A stretch of DNA of 64,000 nucleotides from Thelephora terrestris (taxonomy: Eukaryota > Basidiomycota > Agaricomycetes > Thelephorales > Thelephoraceae): positions 496,001-560,000 of the forward strand of contig WIUZ02000012.1 of assembly GCA_015956445.1 (NCBI GenBank), written 5' to 3'. Positions 56,774 to 64,000 of the stretch are shown here, piece by piece (position 1 is the first letter of the stretch; each line of letters starts with the position of its first letter). Under the pieces are notes generated by a model. The model was not told the DNA's origin. It saw nothing but the letters and a program-made list of their open reading frames with translations, and searched no databases. The translations under genes and the position numbers were made by a program.

Positions 56774-57235
56774 CTATCACCAGACCTTGGCTATTTTACT
56801 CACCTTTCCCATCTTTCAACAAATGTTTCGTTGTCTTCTCCTTAGGGCCTTCTTTCTCCACTATCTATCCTGTCAGTCGAGGGTTAAATTACTGTATTAG
56901 TATCTATCGCATTCCGTCCTGTTCCTCTTATCTACAGCCTCGTCCGCGGTGTGTTGCAGATGTGTGATATGCTTGTATCTTTCGTAGTCGTAGCAGTAAA
57001 ATATTCGCACTCATGCCCTTTCAGCTTCTTGCCCGTGTCTCTGGAACACGTTTGCGGGAACAACAATTTGCAACCTTGAGTCCGATGAATATTCGTTGCG
57101 CTCTGTTGTAACGGTGAGTAGTAGTAGTATTACCCGCAAGGTCTATTGTATTCAGAGTACACCGCTAGCCAACTGCAATATTGAAAATGAGGCTTTAACG
57201 ATAGAGGGGTACCGGTAGGTGAAACGGCTCCTAAA
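56774..57235. other. Convergent 3' regions, no gene seen
   Basis: T-rich sequence follows the stop of the thioredoxin-like gene, and a GTAGTAGTAGTA run occurs near 57117. Nothing coding was recognised. Confidence 0.5.
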
Positions 57236-58261
57236 TCACTCCTTCCAGGGATAATCCAACTTGGGCTGGTCTTTTCTTCGCCACAACTTCTTCCTACCAG
57301 ACAAATCAGCTGTTAGAGACAGAGAAGAGGCAATATCACGCACTTTCTCTTAGTTACGACGTTATCGGCGAACACTTCCACGCAATGGGCAGCTTTGAAT
57401 TCGCGAATGTATCGTGGATCCCTGGAAGCGACTGGTCAGAGTCCTGAGATGGATTGCATTGCTCCAACGAACGCACCAGAGTTCGCTTGCAATGCCGAGG
57501 TCCTTGCAACACCTCATCAACGCATTACTCTTGCAGGCCTCTGTCGCGGTTGGGATTCCAGAGGGGTCGAAGTACTCTTGCTCGCCCCTTGCGATCGCTA
57601 CCAGCCTAGAAAATACCGCCTTCAGTATATCACAAGAACGCTTGTATTGTAATGGTCACCTTCCAAGGCACACAAGCGCGTATTCTCTGCTGACCACCTT
57701 TGGTCCAACATTTGTTTCGCTACGAGGAGCGAGACCCCACCCGCCAGGGCCGAAAGCCTTGTTGAGAATGCGGCGGTATTTAATTTCAGGAAGGTATATT
57801 AAGCCATCTGTGGTGCGTTTCAGAGTTGATTCTCAAGGACTCGCGCAAATGGCTGTACCTGGTTTGATTTCAACATCCTTGGTATTAACCGGGGTTAAGA
57901 GGACTTCAGCTATTTCTTTGTCGAAGGGTTGTAAAGATAGGCCGTGGAAGCTTCGCGACCAATCAAACGGTGTACCGTCTCCGCTGCCTTCTGTCCATGA
58001 GTGACCGTTGTTGTTAGTCACGGTGCGGTTGCCGTTTCCGTTGCCATTATTCGTCGTAGTGCCCACGTTCCTATGGGAATGAGTTTGGTCTAAGTCCTCA
58101 GCGGTCAGGTCAGCGGCTGTAGCTGACAACTTTGGCTCCGCGTTGGGAGCGGAGTCGGGCGTGGAGGATACCATGCCCCTAGCGAGGGGCGGCGGTAGCC
58201 TGTTCCGCCTCGTAACAGACAGAGCGGTCCTGAGGCTTCGAGTCGCGACGCGGCTGGCCAT
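57236..58261 (-). CDS. MGM101: Mitochondrial genome maintenance protein MGM101
   Basis: ATG at 58261 starts [20 protein letters not shown], a clear mitochondrial presequence, followed by a Asn/Gly-rich linker. The conserved core then reads [135 protein letters not shown] and the end [12 protein letters not shown]. Mgm101 is a Rad52-related single-strand annealing protein of mitochondrial nucleoids needed to keep mitochondrial DNA. Four introns split the core. Cysteines in the [10 protein letters not shown] segment are retained. It is divergent from GCP5 with very little space between. Confidence 0.94.
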
Positions 58262-58362
58262 GATGGAGGGTTGAGGTAAGATGGTGAAACTTGCCACACA
58301 CGCGTTGTCCTCATTTGAAACTTGATCGTCACCAACTCCATCACGCCGGCGTTGTTGACGCG
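58262..58362. promoter_or_regulatory. Very short divergent promoter MGM101/GCP5
   Basis: Just 101 bases lie between the two ATGs, so 5' untranslated regions must be tiny or overlap. No consensus element was identified. Confidence 0.5.
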
Positions 58363-61300
58363 ATGCAGATCCAACGGTCGACTTCGACCCCGTCAAACAT
58401 CGAAAGACCCCAATCTAGCCTGTCCAATCGTCCATTGTCAAGAGCGTCCATTGTCCCGACACTCCGGCCCTCCTCTTCCCTAGGTCACTCAAGACCGATT
58501 TCCCGAGTGTCCCAACGTCCAGCTTCACGACACTCTCAGAGGCCAGCAAGTCGACAATCACACCATGCTCCTGCTCATTCACAGATATCCGCTAAAGTTT
58601 CGAATCTGATTCACACCCTCGTCACACAAATCACAGGCCTCACGAACGAGAACGATCCGGAAAACCATAAGATCGCATACGATTATGCTAACAAGCATTT
58701 GGAATTAGGGATGCTTGGGATCAGCGGAGTAGCAGGGGTCGGTTGGGACATGAAGAAGGCGGATTCTCACTTCGCAGGGTGCGTTCACGTTTCGGTTCAC
58801 CCAACTTTCCTGCAGGATTTATGTGAGGTATATGGCCGGCTAATGTCGTAGATTAGTGGAAAAGGCCAAAATTCGCTCTCACGATGACCTTGCTTCCGCG
58901 ATTGGTACAACGTACAAACTACTCAAGGAGCGCGTTGAGGGGAATGTCGATTTAGACGCGGAAGTTAAGGTAGGGTCACCACGGGCAAACGCTCCTCGAG
59001 CTGACATCCATTTTATTGTACTAGTAGGCTTCTCGCCTTCCGGATCACCTGCAGCTCTTGGTACGCCTGTTGGTTATTTCGCCGTGAGTTGTGAGATGAC
59101 ACATTTCTTCATAGGCTACTCTATCCCTTCCACCAAATAAATCCACTCATGAGCTCGCCGAATCGTATCTACAACTCGCACATAACCCTCCGAAGCCCTC
59201 CGAAGCCCTAACCTGGGCAGAGATTCTTGCTGAGGAACCTTTCCAAGGACAACACTGGGAAGGGGTCTATGGGTTACCGCGGGGGTCGACTGTGGAAGGA
59301 TGGGAAGTTCAATCAGGCGGAAGTAGCCCTTCTCTATCCCCATGGGACGAAGACTACAGTAGAGACGACTGCTCCGATTCCCTTTCGCTTGCGGGTTCTT
59401 TGACCTCGATGAATTTCGAGGAGAATGAGGGTTCGATCGAAGGAGGGAGAAACGCGGACGACGACGCTTTAGAAGTTGTCCCAGAGTGTTGGAAACATCG
59501 TCAAGCATTCGAAGACCTGCAAGCGCGACAATATTGGAGAGAGGAGTGGCGTATACAGGCTGACCTCGACCGCCCGTTCAGTCTCGGTGATCACTCGACC
59601 CTCGCCCCTTCTCTCAATAGGATGCAGAAAGGCTCTCCCTTGGGTATTTTTGGTGCAGCTGCACACGAGGTAGGCTAACCTTGTCCTCACTTTGATGTTG
59701 CGCTTACGACGCTCGTTAGAAATACATCCCCGAACATTACGCCGTCCGTGAGGTACTCATGGGCCTGCAAAATTTCACGAACCTCATGTTCAGCTTAGTA
59801 GACTCTGGGGGACGCCTCTTTTCGTACCAGGTCTGGGGTTTACTGCTTTGCCTGCTTTGGCTCAGCTCATCTCCACATCTAGCCCTCAAAATCCCCAAGG
59901 CTCATGCACTTAACCCCTGATTCCCAACATTCAATTATCTCCGCTTTTGCGCGTCTCGCGACCAGTCTCCAACACTTACGTCGATTTGTCTCAACTGTGT
60001 TCGCAAAAACCACGGAAGGGTCAAGGGGGGATGAGGGAGACAAAGTCTCCTATATCCTCAACTTTCGGAGGAGGAACTCCAGGACTCTTGAAGCGTTTGC
60101 TGAAGCTGTAGATTTCGAGATGCGGAGGTTCGACGCCTGGTGCTCTGCCAGAGAACAGGATATTTGCCACGCTCAGGGACCTTCTGCGCCAGCCGAAGAG
60201 CCGTTGGTCGTCAGTCTACTCAGCCTGGAAAGATGTGTCCGAGAGGAATTCGGGACCACATTCGACACGTTGAAGAAGATATTGGAAGGTGTTACCCAGA
60301 AGGCGTCTGCCTCCCGGACCTACTACTTTGCGAAGTCCGCCGTCGCTGAATCATCCCTAATACCGATATGGGATTTAACGGAGGTTCAGAACAACGTCCC
60401 TCCGGCAGTTATCACCACCCATCTCTTGGATGCGCTCTTGCACGCAGTTCGCGAACAGGACTTGATTGGAGAGACTTCCGTTTCGGCGACACTTATGAGG
60501 GTCTTCTCTAAAAGTGCCGAACCCGTTTGGTCGATGATCGGAGCGTGGATCAGGGATGGGATGCCGATCCACGATCTGTCGACCCTCGGGGCTCCAGCAG
60601 CCTCGGGGGGTAGTGGAGAGGACAACCCGGGAAGCGTCGACGACGAGTTCTTCATTGAGGACAATGAAATGCCCTTGCTAGACCCTGACTCTTGGACAGA
60701 GGGATGCGTTCTGAGGAAGGATGGCAATGGGGTTTCGCAAGCGCTCCCTGTGTTTGTCGAGCATGTGGCCCAGGATGTGTTGAGTGTGGGGAAGGCGGTG
60801 GGGCTATTGAGAGTCCTGGGCGGGGACCCTCAACCTGGAGATGCTGGTGGCGTAGATACGGACCTCGCGGATGCTAGTGCTGGTTGGAAGCGGTTCGGGG
60901 AACTCATCAAGGAACCTCACATATCTGGTGGGGAGGACAAAGATGCGATCATGCTCCCTGCTTCGGTCGAAGTCCTCTCCGGGATCGTCTACGAGGACCT
61001 TCACCCCCGCTACCTTCACGCCCAACAGGCACTCACGAAGGTCTTGCTGGAGGATTGCCAGCTCGAGTACCACCTGAACGTGATGGAAGACTGCTACTTT
61101 ATGAGGCGGGGAGACGTGATGAATCACTTCCTCGACTCACTTTTTGCCAAGATGGACTCCCAACAGGCTTGGTTCGACTTCCACTTCCTCAACAGCGCGT
61201 TCCAAGATGTTGTGGAGATGAGCTATCGCAGGTGGATCGACCCCTCGCTGGTTCGACTCTCATATCAGGACAGTCCGGATAAGGCGACAAGTATGAGCGT

Positions 61301-62402
61301 GAAGAGGCTGGATCCGTTATTCGTGGAATACGCCGTCCCGTTCCCGTTGACTTATATCTGCGGTCCGAAGGCGATCCAATCTTATTCCTCTATCTTCGTT
61401 TTGCTAGCGCAAATTAAACGAGCGAGGAGCCTTCTAGAGAATACGGTCTTACGCGGGTCGGGGATCATGTCGAAGGATGTCCATCAGCAAGCAGAGATGA
61501 AAGCCTTCTACGCTCTTCGGAACAAGTTGTCCTGGTTTGTTAAGTGAGGGATAAAGTTATTACCTCCTCCCTTTAGGCTGACGCGACCGCCTGACGCAGC
61601 ACTCTGCTTGACTACGTCTCAACCTACGTATGTCCCTGGTCATCCCCCCCTGTGATAATAGTTCTTGGCTTACAAAGAACGCCTAGGTCATTCAAATTCA
61701 AGTGCGGGAGTTCCACAACCACCTACGAGAGGTCACATCGCTCGACGAGATCATCCAACTGCACAACGAATAGTAAGTACCCCCAAGGTCTCTGGTACTA
61801 GCAGTTGCTGAACACAAAAAAGCATCGAATCTATTAAGACCAGATGCTTTTTGCAACAGAAGGTGGGTAGGATCGTTACGGAGAGCGCCGGTTCCAGCCT
61901 GAACGTCCCCCTCTAGGCTGCCTCAATATATCGCACCATGATTTCGATCCTCGACGTCTCTGTTTACTTCACAGAATGTTTCGCAACCTTCAAGGGCGAA
62001 TTACCCCAAGACAGCGTCTCCCGAACGCGCGACGCATCGGCCTCACTTCGTGTGAGGAGACATAGGAGTAAACGACTTCGTCGGTTACGCAGGAACACAA
62101 TCGAGTTCTCAAGCCGCGGAGACAACGACGGGAACAATTCCAATCGTGATGTTGAAAGCAGCGATTCGGAGCAAGATTACGATGACGAGGGGCGCAGTAT
62201 GGAGCCTCCCTCTTTCATCGGAGACGTCACCATCTCGTTCGCAGAAGAAGATGCGTTTACGAGGGTGGAAAAGATGTCGAGGGAACTCGACGGGCTCGTT
62301 CGATTCATTCGCCGCGGCGTTGAGAACTTCGAAAGCAAAGGTGGACCAGAATCATCGACGTTCGGTGTCTTATCGTTCGCTCTGGAGGATTGGGATAGGT
62401 AG
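58363..62402 (+). CDS. Gamma-tubulin complex component GCP5
   Basis: ATG at 58363 starts MQIQRSTSTPSNIERPQSSL, with a Ser/Arg-rich lead containing repeats of SQRPASRHSQRPASRQS. About nine exons follow. The GCP N-terminal grip domain is seen in YIPEHYAVREVLMGLQNFTN, PVWSMIGAWIRDGMPIHDL, DDEFFIEDNEMPLLDPDSWT and VGKAVGLLRVLGG. The C-terminal domain contains CQLEYHLNVMEDCYFMRRGD, VMNHFLDSLFAKMD and PLTYICGPKAIQSYSSIFVL. It ends with a late helix VREFHNHLREVTSLDEIIQL and a long acidic insertion. The FFIEDNE...DSWTEG pattern fits GCP5 (Mod21 in fission yeast) better than GCP2/3. It is part of the gamma-tubulin ring complex that nucleates microtubules at spindle pole bodies. It is convergent with MEC1. 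Confidence 0.88.
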
Positions 62403-62606
62403 TCCTTGTACTATGATCGATTCGGGTGTTTTTGGGTCTTCCTAGTTGCAGTTGGAAGGAACAGAACCCTCTGCGATCGTAACTAGTTGGAGTCTCTTAC
62501 AGACATTCGAGAGGAACATTTGCGTTTGCTATGATAAACTTTGACATTCGAGGTTAAAATTGGAACATAAATGTAGTGGAATACTGCAGCCTGTCGTCCT
62601 CACGCA

Positions 62607-64000
<1,394 letters not shown>

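Noticed and set aside
57414-58004. Plus-strand frame of 196 codons
   Set aside because: Antisense to the conserved core of MGM101, which is certain on the minus strand.

Overview
The window is a gene-dense piece of a filamentous basidiomycete genome, most likely an Agaricomycete. Almost every recognisable gene is cut by many introns of about 45-80 bases with GT/AG (occasionally GC/AG) borders. Many genes are only visible when exons in different frames are joined by eye. The species cannot be read from the sequence. No ribosomal RNA, tRNA, CRISPR array, reverse transcriptase or transposase was recognised.

Left part (2.9-15.3 kb). A zinc-knuckle protein GIS2/CNBP (minus) is divergent from an ARO8-type aminotransferase (plus). 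Ribosomal protein L15 (minus) follows. Three tandem, strongly divergent 14-3-3-like genes (8.2-12.5 kb, all plus) come next. A COX7-like cytochrome oxidase subunit (minus) is then divergent from the YEATS protein YAF9 (plus).

vWA region (15.4-25.5 kb). Four minus-strand genes encode von Willebrand factor A (vWA) proteins with MIDAS motifs. Two (A and B) carry an N-terminal PPxY motif. The other two (C and D) are copies on a roughly 3 kb tandem duplication, and copy D is frameshifted. A second pair, E and F, at 43.6-46.8 kb repeats the order and orientation of A and B, so the pair was duplicated as a segment.

Middle (25.9-41.6 kb). There is a disordered protein, two paralogous proteins with an N-terminal Cys/His cluster and a C-terminal membrane anchor, and a PHO80/PCL-type cyclin between them. 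A REEP/DP1/HVA22 membrane-shaping protein with an exceptionally long tail is divergent from the splicing factor BUD31, followed by a KHA1-type K+/H+ antiporter.

Right part (48.4-64 kb). This holds a TKL-type pseudokinase, the complex I subunit NDUFA1 (MWFE), carboxypeptidase KEX1, an ER thioredoxin-like membrane protein, mitochondrial recombinase MGM101, gamma-tubulin complex protein GCP5 and the kinase end of MEC1/ATR, which runs off the right edge.

The conserved housekeeping genes are separated by accessory islands (about 8-12.5, 15.4-25.5 and 43.6-49.7 kb). These are rich in duplicated or degenerate signalling and scaffold proteins: 14-3-3-like, vWA/PPxY and pseudokinase. They are the most unusual part of the window.
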